42,604 nucleotides of DNA from Fen731 sp964354265 (GCA_964354265.1 CAYGYY010000006.1:1-42604), one strand, 5' to 3'; numbered from the stretch's first letter, positions 24,323-33,103 are shown. Notes: generated from the sequence alone by a model not told the origin. Made by a program: numbers and translations.

Positions 24323-24564
24323 ATGTATAATAAAATAAAAATCAAAGTTTATGAAACTGTTGTAAATGAACAATCCACTTCCAGGGCAAGCAAGATATTC
24401 AGCTATGTTATTTTCGGATTTATTTTTTACATGCTTCTTTTATTTATTATTGGGACAGACCCGCCATCAGGCCCGACCTTGCATACAAATTAAAAGAAAG
24501 ACTTATAAATGGCGAGATAACCCTGGAAAAATACAACCGGATTTTTGAGACTATCAACAAATAA
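24323..24564 (+). pseudogene. Frameshifted membrane-anchored SHOCT protein
   Basis: ATG at 24323 (GGGAG upstream) opens a frame giving a polar start, then a membrane helix (FSYVIFGFIFYMLLLFIIGT), then stops at 24491-24493. In the -1/+2 frame the DNA continues with RPDLAYKLKERLINGEITLE and KYNRIFETINK to a TAA at 24562-24564, a clear SHOCT motif nearly identical in its GEITLE.YN core to the intact neighbour. A single-base change near 24460-24480 would restore a transmembrane-SHOCT protein of about 80 residues. It may be a recent frameshift, a sequencing error or, less likely, programmed frameshifting. The arylsulfatase gene starts 96 bases later. Confidence 0.65.
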
Positions 24565-24660
24565 AGACAAAAATTTATAATTATAAAAAAAACAGGGATA
24601 AAAAAAGTTTTCGATATATAATATAAAAAATAATATAAAAAATGAAAGGAGATAAATAAA

Positions 24661-27021
24661 ATGGCAGTACCTGAATATAAACCCGGGACCCCCTTTCCAG
24701 GCGTTATTGGACGCACAGTGGGGGAATCATCGCCTGCATGGCCTGCACCGCTTCGGGCAAAAGAAGGTTCGCCCAATATTATCTTTATTGTGCTGGATGA
24801 TATGGGTTATGGCCAATCTTCATCATTCGGAGGGCTGGTCAATACTCCAAACATTGACAAGCTGGCAGAGAACGGTCTGCGATACACTAACATGCATACA
24901 ACTGCACTGTGTTCACCGACCCGTGCCTGCATCCTGACCGGCCGTAACCATCATTCCAACGGCCTGGCTTCCATTACGGAAACAGCAACAGGTTATCCTG
25001 GCTATAATGGAGAGATGCCCTTTGAAAACGGGATGCTTTCTGAGATGCTGCTTGAACAGGGATATAACACATTCTGTGTCGGCAAATGGCACCTCTCACC
25101 ATCTGCAGAAAACTCTCCTGCGGGCCCATATCACCGCTGGCCGTTGGGCAGGGGTTTTGAACGGTTTTACGGTTTTCTGGGAGGCGAGACCAACCAGTGG
25201 ATGCCAGATCTGGTATACGACAACCATTCAATATCTGCACCCAAAACGCCGGAGGAAGGTTACCACCTCTCTGAGGACCTGGCTGACAAGGCTATTCAAT
25301 TCATCAGAGACAGCTATGTCAATGCTCCTGATAAACCATTCTTTTTATACTTTGCCACTGGCGCTCCTCATGCACCGCATCATGTAGCAACTGAATGGAG
25401 TGATAAGTACAAGGGTAAATTTGATATGGGCTGGGACAAGTACCGCGAGATAGTCTTTAAACGTCAAAAAGAGATGGGCATATTTCCTGATAATGCCGAG
25501 CTGTCAAGGCATGACCCGGATGTACCCGAATGGGATACTTTATCGGCTGACCAGAAGCGGCTCTATACTCGCATGATGGAGGTCTTTGCAGGTTTTCTTG
25601 AGCACTGCGATTATCAGATCGGCCGCCTTCTAAAGACTTTAGACGAGCTCGGAAAGCTTAATAACACATTGGTAATGCTTATCTCTGATAATGGTGCAAG
25701 TTCCGAAGGTGGAGTAAGCGGCGCTTTTAACGAAATGAGCTCCTTCAATTTCCGTTGGGAAAAACTGGAGGAAATCCTGCCCCGTATAGACAAACTGGGT
25801 ACTCCCGAGTCTTATAATCACTATGCCTGGGGCTGGGCTTGGGCTGGCAATACGCCATTCAGACGATGGAAGAAAGATGTTTACAGGGGTGGAAGCACTG
25901 ATAACTTTATTGTTTGCTGGCCTGCAGGTATCAAAGCAGGTGGAGAGATCCGCAAACAATACGCGCATGCAATCGATATGGTGCCGACTGTACTTGATGT
26001 ACTGGGCATTGACCCGCCTGAGACTGTTAGAGGAATAACACAATCGCCAATTCAAGGGGTAAGTCTTGCCCACACCTTTGATGACGCTAAAACGCCCACA
26101 AAGCATCACACCCAGTATTTTGAGATGTTTGCATCCCGGGCAATTGACCATGATGGATGGCGCGCCGAATGCGGATTTCCCGGTCCCAGTTATACAGAAG
26201 GTGCCGGTAAAGGCTACCACCTTGGTGATGTAATCGATGAAAGCGTACTGGATGATCTGGATGTTAACGGCTGGGAACTTTACAACATTATAGAAGACCC
26301 TGCTGAAGTCCACAATCTTGCAGAAGGAAACAGGGTTAAACTGCGTGCAATGGCTATCCGCTGGTATATTGAAGCCGGCAAGTACCAGGTCATGCCATTG
26401 GATGCAACCGTATTTCAACGGCTTGCTGTTGAGCGGCCACAAACAACCAAGGACCGCAACAAATATGTCTATTACCCGAACCTGTCAGTGGTTCCAATAG
26501 CAAATACGCCGCCAATATTCAACAGGCCCCACAGCATAACGGCAGAAGTCGAAATCCCAACCGGTGGAGCAGAAGGCGTATTGCTGGCGCATGGAGGCAT
26601 TCCAGGCGGCTATACACTATTCATGAAGGATAGAAAGCTTCACTATATTCATAATTACTGCAATCTCAGAGAGCTTCAGGTTACCTCTGGCATCGAAGTG
26701 CCTGAAGGAAGGGTAACACTGAGGTACGAATTTGAACCGACCGGCAAGCCTGACCCAAGAAATGCCAAAGGCGCTCCGGGTAGGGGGCAGCTATATATTG
26801 ATGGGAAATTGGTAGGCAGTGAGGAATTTGATATTACTACACCAATATTTTTCTGCATTGAGGGTTTGAGCTGCGGCTATGATTTTGGTGAGGCAGTAAC
26901 CTCACAATACAAAGCTCCATTCACCTTTACAGGAACCATATACAAAGTGACCGTAGATCTTTCAGGTGAGCTTATTGTTGACCACGAGGCCCAGGCTAAA
27001 ATAATGATGGCCCAGCAATAG
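24661..27021 (+). CDS. Type I arylsulfatase (Cys-type, cytoplasmic)
   Basis: A 786-residue sulfatase that hydrolyses sulfate esters with a formylglycine cofactor. The core motif CSPTRACILTGR places the modified residue at Cys84. D46-D47 (LDDMGYG), K142-H144 (VGKWHL), the GAPHAPH block and ISDNGASSEGG supply metal and sulfate ligands. The alpha/beta sulfatase fold ends near 570; a C-terminal beta-rich domain follows (ITAEVEIPTGGAEGVLLAHG; GQLYIDGKLVG), as in large bacterial arylsulfatases of about 780 residues. No signal peptide is present, so it acts in the cytoplasm on imported substrate. A strong AAAGGAG precedes it. The maturase that should form the formylglycine is encoded two genes downstream. 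Confidence 0.92.
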   Translation: MAVPEYKPGTPFPGVIGRTVGESSPAWPAPLRAKEGSPNIIFIVLDDMGYGQSSSFGGLVNTPNIDKLAENGLRYTNMHTTALCSPTRACILTGRNHHSNGLASITETATGYPGYNGEMPFENGMLSEMLLEQGYNTFCVGKWHLSPSAENSPAGPYHRWPLGRGFERFYGFLGGETNQWMPDLVYDNHSISAPKTPEEGYHLSEDLADKAIQFIRDSYVNAPDKPFFLYFATGAPHAPHHVATEWSDKYKGKFDMGWDKYREIVFKRQKEMGIFPDNAELSRHDPDVPEWDTLSADQKRLYTRMMEVFAGFLEHCDYQIGRLLKTLDELGKLNNTLVMLISDNGASSEGGVSGAFNEMSSFNFRWEKLEEILPRIDKLGTPESYNHYAWGWAWAGNTPFRRWKKDVYRGGSTDNFIVCWPAGIKAGGEIRKQYAHAIDMVPTVLDVLGIDPPETVRGITQSPIQGVSLAHTFDDAKTPTKHHTQYFEMFASRAIDHDGWRAECGFPGPSYTEGAGKGYHLGDVIDESVLDDLDVNGWELYNIIEDPAEVHNLAEGNRVKLRAMAIRWYIEAGKYQVMPLDATVFQRLAVERPQTTKDRNKYVYYPNLSVVPIANTPPIFNRPHSITAEVEIPTGGAEGVLLAHGGIPGGYTLFMKDRKLHYIHNYCNLRELQVTSGIEVPEGRVTLRYEFEPTGKPDPRNAKGAPGRGQLYIDGKLVGSEEFDITTPIFFCIEGLSCGYDFGEAVTSQYKAPFTFTGTIYKVTVDLSGELIVDHEAQAKIMMAQQ

Positions 27022-27064
27022 AGGCAATGTTTATTATCCTGAAATGCTGATATGATATTTTGTA

Positions 27065-27092
27065 ATGGGGCCAGTGATTTAACTGGCCCCAT
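27065..27092. terminator. Strong hairpin after the sulfatase gene
   Basis: An 11-bp perfect, GC-rich stem (ATGGGGCCAGT / ACTGGCCCCAT) with a six-base loop, 43 bases after the sulfatase stop. The AT-rich tail lacks a clean T run. It may terminate, attenuate or stabilise the sulfatase mRNA before the transporter gene. Confidence 0.6.
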
Positions 27093-27163
27093 AATATTTA
27101 ATTTGTTCAGAGACAATTGCTTGGAAATAATAAGTCAAGATTGAAAATAAAAAAGGAGTAAAT

Positions 27164-27997
27164 ATGTCAGTATTGCAAACACTTACAGACCTCATAACTC
27201 TTGTTTTTATCCTCTCTACAATGCTTTCGATAGGGCTTAGCCTGACCATAAAGCAGATAATACAACCATTAAAAAATGTACGCTTAGTGGTACTTTCAAT
27301 TGTAGCTAATTTTATAATAATACCCGCAGTAGCGTTTCTACTGGTGACATTTCTGCCATTAGACGAACCGCTGAAAATAGGTCTTATTCTGGTGGCCTGT
27401 GCTGCAGGCGCACCAGCATTACCAAAGCTTGCGCAGATTGCAAAGGCAGATGTGGCCGCATCTGTTGGACTAATGGTCATGTTAATACTTATAACTATAA
27501 TCTTTTTACCACTTGTTCTTCCATTAATGCTCCCGGGAGTGGAGGTAGGCATATGGGAAATAGCAAAAAATCTTCTTTTAACGATGCTTTTACCATTGGC
27601 TATAGCATTGTTCGTAAGGGCAAGATGGCCTGAAGTTGCAGGAAAACTTGCGCGAATTTTGACCAGAGCAGCAAATTACAGCCTGATCCTTCTAATAGTG
27701 TTTACATTGATTGCAAACTTTAGTTATGTGATCGGTCTTTTCGGCTCATACGGCATCCTTGCAAGCTTTATAATAATAGGTATTGCATTTGGCGCAGGTT
27801 ATCTCCTTGGAGGTCCCTCTGTAGCAACTAAGCGTGTATTATCACTTGGAACCGGGCAGAGAAATATTGGAGCTGCGATGATAGTGGCTCTTGCGAATTT
27901 TGATGAGGCGGTCCTTGTTATGGTAATAGTCTTTTCTGTTGCATCACTAATTGTAGCAATACCGATTGCCGGGGAGTTTGGAAGACGAAGCAAAAAA
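27164..27997 (+). CDS. BASS-family (bile acid:sodium symporter-like) transporter, 3' end in gap
   Basis: 278 visible residues of a membrane protein with about 9-10 helices of the bile acid:Na+ symporter superfamily. The characteristic blocks are CAAGAPALPKLAQIAKADVAAS-type sequence near 81-103 (crossover motif of the first repeat) and LSLGTGQRNIGAAM near 226-239 (second repeat). Relatives move bile acids, pantoate, pyruvate, sulfated steroids or other organic anions with sodium. The sequence runs into the N gap at RRSKK, close to the expected end of such proteins. AAAGGAG lies before the ATG. The position between sulfatase and maturase genes suggests transport of the sulfatase substrate or product. 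Confidence 0.82.
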
Positions 27998-28097
27998 NNN
28001 NNNNNNNNNNNNNNNNNNNNNNNNNNNNNNNNNNNNNNNNNNNNNNNNNNNNNNNNNNNNNNNNNNNNNNNNNNNNNNNNNNNNNNNNNNNNNNNNN
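27998..28097. other. Assembly gap (100 N)
   Basis: Exactly 100 N between the end of the transporter and the start of the maturase. No overlap between its flanks is seen. The transporter stop and the maturase start codon are hidden here. Confidence 0.99.
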
Positions 28098-29432
28098 ATT
28101 TTGACAAAGAATGCCCCAATAGCTTTTCATCTTTTAGTAAAACCTGCTGGCGCAATCTGTAACCTGGATTGTGCATATTGTTTTTACCTGGATAAAAAAA
28201 CATTTTATCCGGAAAGTAAGTTCCGGATGTCCGAAGAGCTACTTGAGCAGTATATAAAGCAACTTGTTGAGTCTCACAACATAGATGAGATTGTCGTATC
28301 CTGGCAGGGCGGGGAACCAGCCTTGATGGGGCTTGATTTTTACCGCCGTTCAATTGAGCTTGAAAAAAAATACTGCCGCCCTGGAATGACTTTTCTAAAC
28401 ACTATACAGACAAACGGGGTACTGCTGGATGAGCAATGGTGCAGTTTCTTTAAAGAAAATAACTTTTTAATAGGCATCAGTATCGATGGACCGGAAGCGC
28501 TGCATGATGCTTACAGGATTGATAAGCAGGGCAAGCCGACTTTTATAAAGTCCATGGAAGGTTTGCGCCTTTTGCAAAAATATAAGGTAGAATACAATAT
28601 CCTTACCACTGTAAACAATGTTAATTCCAGATTTCCCATCGAAGTTTACAGGTTTCTGCGCGATGAAGCTAAGGCGGAATGGATACAGTTTATACCGGTT
28701 GTTGAACGGGTTAATAAGGATGGCCATTTTCTATACCAGGAGGGTGATACAGTTTCAGACCGTTCCGTTTTACCTGAGCAATTTGGAGATTTTCTCAGTA
28801 TAGTTTTTGATGAATGGGTGCGCAATGATGTAGGCAGGGTACATATACAGACCTTTGAGGCAGCAGCGCGAAACTGGTTGGGAATGCCTTCATCCGGCAT
28901 GTGTGTTTTTAACCAGACTTGCGGGCTTGTCCCTGTGCTTGAGCACAATGGTGATTTTTATTGTTGCGATCATTTTGTCGAGCCAAAATATCTTGCAGGC
29001 AATATTAAGGATACCCATATGAGTGAATTAATGCTATCAGAAAAACTGCAAAAATTTGGAAAAGATAAAAAAGAGCTGTTGCCGGTTTACTGCCTCAAAT
29101 GCGATGTTTTTTTTGCCTGCAGAGGCGAATGCCCAAAGAATCGATTTAAAAGTACTTTTCCAGACAAGGATCATCCCGATGGAGAACCCGGCTTGAATTA
29201 TTTATGTTCAGGTTTAAAGCATTTTTTCCATCATATTGATGAACCTATGAAAATAATGGCAGACCTTATCAGCAGGGGAAGACCTGCAGATGAAGTGATG
29301 GAAATCCTTGATAAAAAAGAAAGGGAATGGAATAAGATACTATCACAAGCTGGCCGAAATGATCCCTGTCCATGCGGCAGCGGCAAGAAATTTAAAAAGT
29401 GCCATGGCGCTACCGGAATATCTAAAAACTAA
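28098..29432 (+). CDS. Anaerobic sulfatase-maturating enzyme (radical SAM/SPASM) with SEC-C tail, 5' end in gap
   Basis: 444 visible residues of an anSME, which oxidises the sulfatase active-site Cys (or Ser) to formylglycine without oxygen. The radical-SAM motif CNLDCAYCFY is near the start, followed by SWQGGEPALMG and TNGVLLD. The SPASM region supplies auxiliary-cluster cysteines (MCVFNQTCG, DFYCCDHFV, YCLKCDVFFACRGECPKNR). The extreme C-terminus has a SEC-C metal-binding motif (NDPCPCGSGKKFKKCHG). Only a few N-terminal residues should be missing; an in-frame TTG at 28101 could be a start, but the true one is probably in the gap. It is co-directional with the arylsulfatase, the obvious client. 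Confidence 0.92.
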   Translation: MLTKNAPIAFHLLVKPAGAICNLDCAYCFYLDKKTFYPESKFRMSEELLEQYIKQLVESHNIDEIVVSWQGGEPALMGLDFYRRSIELEKKYCRPGMTFLNTIQTNGVLLDEQWCSFFKENNFLIGISIDGPEALHDAYRIDKQGKPTFIKSMEGLRLLQKYKVEYNILTTVNNVNSRFPIEVYRFLRDEAKAEWIQFIPVVERVNKDGHFLYQEGDTVSDRSVLPEQFGDFLSIVFDEWVRNDVGRVHIQTFEAAARNWLGMPSSGMCVFNQTCGLVPVLEHNGDFYCCDHFVEPKYLAGNIKDTHMSELMLSEKLQKFGKDKKELLPVYCLKCDVFFACRGECPKNRFKSTFPDKDHPDGEPGLNYLCSGLKHFFHHIDEPMKIMADLISRGRPADEVMEILDKKEREWNKILSQAGRNDPCPCGSGKKFKKCHGATGISKN

Positions 29433-29504
29433 AATATCTAAATCAGATTTCTAAAGCAGTTATTAATAAGATATGTAAATCTTTTATATGAAAGTCTGAA
29501 TTAT

Positions 29505-30929
29505 ATGAATTTATCATTTTATGGCGCAGCAAGGGAAGTAACCGGCAGCTGCTATTGTATAGATGTAAATGGAAAGAAAATCCTGGTAGATTGCGGTATG
29601 CAGCAGGGCCAGGATGAGAAAGATGCGCAAAAGCTGCCTTTTAATGCAACAGATATAGATCATGCTATATTAACGCATGCGCATATTGACCACAGCGGCA
29701 GGCTGCCCTTACTGGTAAAAGAAGGATTTAAGGGAAAAATATATGCAATTGAGGCTACCTGTAATCTGGTTTCAGTGATGCTCAGGGACAGTGCAAAAAT
29801 TCAGGAGTCGGATGCAACGTGGGAAAACAAAAAAAGTAAAGGTTCCGGTAAAGAAATAGTATTGCCGCTGTATTCTGTAGCTGATGCTGAGAATACATTA
29901 AAATACCTGGTTCCCTGCAGCTATAACAAGATGTATGAAATAAGTGGCGGTATAAGGATTAATTTTGTTGATGCAGGCCATATTTTGGGTTCTGCTTCAG
30001 TTGAGGTATTTTTGAGTGAAGGTGAATTAAACCAAAAAATTGTTTTTTCAGGCGATATTGGAAATACAGGACAGCCTATTATTAAAGATCCTCAGTATAT
30101 AAGGGAAGCAGACTATGTTGTCATGGAGGCAACATATGGAGATAAAAACCATGAAAAAAGTGCTGATTACACATCAGGTTTAGCAAAGATTATAGACGAA
30201 ACGCTATCCAGGGGTGGAAATGTCATTATTCCGGCATTTGCTGTTGGAAGAACGCAGGGGCTATTATATATGTTAAGGGAGATTAAAGAAAAAAGATTGG
30301 TAGCCAGTTATAATTTCCCGGTTTACGTTGACAGCCCTCTTGCGACTGAGGCAACTGATTTATATGATGATGATTTAAATATTTATGCAGACTGGCAGAC
30401 AAAGAATATACTTAAAAAAGGCTTAAACCCCCTGAAATTTCCTGGCCTAAATTTTACTGATTCTGTTGAGGACTCAAAGGCTTTAAATTATGACCCGACG
30501 CCAAAGGTTATTATATCGTCAAGCGGCATGTGTGAGGGGGGCAGGATAAGGCATCATTTAAAGAACAATCTGGAAAGAAAAGAATGCTCTATTGTCTTTG
30601 TAGGCTTCCAGGCACAGGGGACATTAGGGAGAATGTTGATTAGTGGTGCAGAAAAAGTTGAAATTCTGGGCGAGGAAATAACAGTTTCAGCCTCTATCCA
30701 TAATTTTATAGGCCTGTCCGCCCATGCGGACAGGGAAGGTCTTCTAAAGTGGATAAACAGTTTTGATAAAAAGCCCGGTAAGGTTTTTGTTGTTCATGTC
30801 GAGGACTCTGTTTATGACGGATTTGTACAGTCATTAAAAGGCTTGGGGTTTGCAGCAGTTGCGCCGCTTTATCAATCAGTTTATGAATTAAATGCCGGCA
30901 ATACCATTGAACAGGGTATTGAGATTTAA
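29505..30929 (+). CDS. MBL-fold beta-CASP RNase-like protein
   Basis: A 474-residue metallo-beta-lactamase-fold nuclease of the CPSF/TTHA0252 type. The zinc motif is THAHIDHSGRL (H58, H60, D62, H63); DAGHILGSA, VFSGDIGNTG and the late LSAHADREG supply further ligands. The beta-CASP insert has MEATYGD, IPAFAVGRTQ and SSSGMCEGGRIRHHL. Such enzymes process RNA by endo- or exo-cleavage. It follows the maturase by 72 bases but has only a weak ribosome-binding site, and its function is unlikely to be tied to sulfur. It is convergent with the flavodoxin gene. Confidence 0.88.
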   Translation: MNLSFYGAAREVTGSCYCIDVNGKKILVDCGMQQGQDEKDAQKLPFNATDIDHAILTHAHIDHSGRLPLLVKEGFKGKIYAIEATCNLVSVMLRDSAKIQESDATWENKKSKGSGKEIVLPLYSVADAENTLKYLVPCSYNKMYEISGGIRINFVDAGHILGSASVEVFLSEGELNQKIVFSGDIGNTGQPIIKDPQYIREADYVVMEATYGDKNHEKSADYTSGLAKIIDETLSRGGNVIIPAFAVGRTQGLLYMLREIKEKRLVASYNFPVYVDSPLATEATDLYDDDLNIYADWQTKNILKKGLNPLKFPGLNFTDSVEDSKALNYDPTPKVIISSSGMCEGGRIRHHLKNNLERKECSIVFVGFQAQGTLGRMLISGAEKVEILGEEITVSASIHNFIGLSAHADREGLLKWINSFDKKPGKVFVVHVEDSVYDGFVQSLKGLGFAAVAPLYQSVYELNAGNTIEQGIEI

Positions 30930-30956
30930 TGAAAATATAATCTGGAGCTTTTCTAA

Positions 30957-31397
30957 TTAAGACACTTTTGCCATTATGGCCCTTGCCCACTCAGCTGCTT
31001 TTTCAACTTCTCCATCAAGCAGTGGTCCTTCTGAGTCTTTAACATAAAAAGCCCTGGGTTCGATTATAATTTCGGCTGACGCCCTTTGAAGTTCTTTTGA
31101 TATTTTTTTAGCCGCGTCTCCTGATGCGAAGGTTTTTATCCTTGTATCAAATGCTGCTGCTTTGATTCCTTTTAACTGCTCATTATTTAACCCTGACAGG
31201 AAATCAGACATTTTTTTCGATGGCCTCCATCCTATGATAGGGCTTCCTGCTATAATCAGGTCGATCCCTTTAAGTTCTTTCATGTTAAAGTCCGGCACAA
31301 AAACAGCTTCTGCGCCTTCCCCGATTTCTTTTACGATGGTCTGGGCAATAGTTTTGGTATTGCCATAAGTAGAGTCATACATAACCAGTGCTTTCAT
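30957..31397 (-). CDS. Flavodoxin
   Basis: A complete flavodoxin of 146 residues: MKALVMYDSTYGNTKTIAQT is the first strand and FMN-phosphate loop, IAGSPIIGWRPSKKMSDFL is the second FMN loop, and the C-terminal helix is GEVEKAAEWARAIM. It carries electrons at low potential. I chose the ATG at 31397 because AGGAAAGG lies eight bases upstream. The frame is open further up through a HcyBio-like stump to an ATG at 31586, which has no good ribosome-binding site; a 209-residue fusion is the alternative. It lies behind the Gmad2 lipoprotein gene in the same direction. Confidence 0.8.
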   Translation of the reverse strand: MKALVMYDSTYGNTKTIAQTIVKEIGEGAEAVFVPDFNMKELKGIDLIIAGSPIIGWRPSKKMSDFLSGLNNEQLKGIKAAAFDTRIKTFASGDAAKKISKELQRASAEIIIEPRAFYVKDSEGPLLDGEVEKAAEWARAIMAKVS

Positions 31398-31586
31398 TTT
31401 TAATACCTTTCCTGCTAAACCGGATAAACACATGGGTCCAAAAGTCGCAGTCGTTACTGCATCTATTTTTCTTACATCCTCTATTTTACCATTTTCAGTA
31501 TCATAGCCTGTTAATTTTTCAGCATTCAATACTACGACTTGCCCGATTTTTATTTTTTCATTGATTTCTTTGATATTTTTAGCCAT
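31398..31586 (-). pseudogene. N-terminal stump of a HcyBio (DUF39) gene, in frame with flavodoxin
   Basis: 63 codons beginning MAKNIKEINEKIKIGQVVVL and reaching VTTATFGPMCLSG closely resemble the first ~55 residues of HcyBio/DUF39 proteins, which make homocysteine from aspartate semialdehyde and sulfide in some anaerobes. These normally run on for over 300 residues. Here the similarity ends at LSG and the next bases carry the flavodoxin ribosome-binding site. The simplest reading is a deletion that removed the rest of HcyBio. Because no stop intervenes, a hybrid protein could be made. Confidence 0.6.
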
Positions 31587-31602
31587 GTAATCGCGTTCGA
31601 TT

Positions 31603-32472
31603 TTAATTCTCGACTATTTCCTGGTAGATTATTGCTCTTGCAGTATTATCAGCTCTAAATATTATCCCGATTTCATTTCCCGGTTTAATATCTTCCAGGG
31701 ATATTTCGCTTACGATTTCTTTTTCCTCCGGCCTTTCAAGAATGATTTTTACGACTTTACAGTCGTCTGCTAAGCTGACTTCAGGCGAAATTATCTTCTC
31801 GTCAGGTCCGTTTATCAGCTGCTCTACAATTATTATGTTGTTTTTTTCATCAATGCTTTTTAATATAGCGCCGGTAAAATATTCACCATCCAGGGGGTTG
31901 CAGTCCCCAATTATTTTTTCCTGCAAATTGAACCTGACAGGTATTTCAATGCTGGCGTCATTTTCGGGAAGACCAGAAGGATTATCTTTTTCAAGAATCA
32001 GCACACCCGTATCAGTTACAGGGGTTTCAAATATAAGCTGGGAACTGAAAGGGACAAAGTCTTCTGTCATCCATTCCCCCTGTGCCTGTGCAAAATGAAC
32101 AGCTATCATATTTCCATCAGCATCCAGAAGCTTGACTGGAAAACTTGCTTCAAAAAACCATGTTCCTCGCGCTTCGCCTTCAATAATAAGGGGGCTATCT
32201 ACAGTATCATTTGGCTGTGGTGTTGTTACTGCTATCTGTTCTTTAAAAGGTTCTTTGGCAGTAGTCCCAGTTTCATCAGATTCAGTCGGTTCATTTGCTG
32301 AATTATCCTGGGATTGCTGCTCTTTTTGGGTTGTTGTTGCTGATTGATTTTCTGACGCACTGGTTTCTTCAACACCGGCATCGGAAGGGACAACATTAAA
32401 GCATGAGCTTAATGTAAGGATAAAAATAAAAAACATTATCACTACTGAAGATGTTAAAGCTTTTATTTTCAT
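31603..32472 (-). CDS. Lipoprotein with Gmad2 immunoglobulin-like domain
   Basis: 289 residues. A signal peptide ends in a lipobox (LTLSSC, lipidated Cys24), followed by a low-complexity Ser/Thr/Glu/Gln spacer to about 75. A Gmad2 domain covers about 82-180 (ITVTTPQPND-like start, SPLIIEGEARGTWFFEASFPV and VHFAQAQGEWMTEDFVPFSS). Gmad2 is a beta-sandwich found in sporulation/germination and cell-surface proteins. The last ~100 residues are charged beta-rich sequence that I do not recognise. I chose the ATG at 32472 with AGGAGG seven bases upstream over a TTG two codons earlier. It stands 16 bases before the HcyBio-stump/flavodoxin frame. Confidence 0.8.
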   Translation of the reverse strand: MKIKALTSSVVIMFFIFILTLSSCFNVVPSDAGVEETSASENQSATTTQKEQQSQDNSANEPTESDETGTTAKEPFKEQIAVTTPQPNDTVDSPLIIEGEARGTWFFEASFPVKLLDADGNMIAVHFAQAQGEWMTEDFVPFSSQLIFETPVTDTGVLILEKDNPSGLPENDASIEIPVRFNLQEKIIGDCNPLDGEYFTGAILKSIDEKNNIIIVEQLINGPDEKIISPEVSLADDCKVVKIILERPEEKEIVSEISLEDIKPGNEIGIIFRADNTARAIIYQEIVEN

Positions 32473-32668
32473 GAACAAGCCTCCTGTTTATGTGTGTTTG
32501 CTATAAATTTTAAATTGCTTCAATCTAGAGTCATTTTATCATTGAGATTATTATTTTAAAGTATTCGTTTAAGTAAAACATAATTTTAAGGTGTCTCAAA
32601 TTTTTTACCCGGCAAAGGATATATATGGAAATCAAAACTCTTATTTATTTTTTTAATATACGCAGTGG

Positions 32669-33077
32669 ATGCCAGCTCCGACAGATTGGCTCCTTGAGAC
32701 CGACAATCCTTCTGTAAGATATTTTACTTTAAGGGATATCCTGGGCAAACATGAAGGTAGCAGGGAGCTGCAGGAAACAAAGCTGGAAAAGAAGCCACGA
32801 TATAAATATTGTTCCCAAAACTGGATGGCTGAAGTTTGGTTTTCCCCTGATGTACCAGACAGATGCACTGGAGATACTGGGGATTTTGACACAACTGGGT
32901 TATAAAGATGAAAGGATGAATGATGCAATAGATATATTGATTTCAAAACAGGATAGCCAGGGTAGATGGATGCTGGAAAATACTTTTAATGGCCGTTTCC
33001 AGGTTAACATTGAACAGAAAGGGAAACCAAGTAAGTGGATTACAATGAATGCAATCAGGATTTTAAAAAGAATTTAA
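32669..33077 (+). pseudogene. Prenyltransferase/squalene-cyclase-like repeat protein, middle deleted
   Basis: The first frame gives DWLLETDNPSVRYFTLRDIL and GKHEGSRELQET, the usual N-terminus of a ~320-350-residue alpha/alpha-toroid family. A shifted frame then gives the usual C-terminus: WKRSHDINIVPKTGWLKFGF, PLMYQTDALEILGILTQLGY, and SKQDSQGRW...FNGRFQVNIEQKGKPSKW to a TAA at 33075. The frames meet near 32785-32795, so about 200 or more residues are missing. Either a deletion or a misassembly removed the middle. Family function is not established beyond the toroid fold. Confidence 0.75.
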
Positions 33078-33103
33078 ATGAATTTTGATAAAGGAGATCA
33101 ATA

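Noticed and set aside
25639..26442. 267-codon leftward ORF opposite the arylsulfatase gene
   Set aside because: It is a shadow of the sulfatase frame; its translation shows no family, and the plus-strand gene has all sulfatase motifs.
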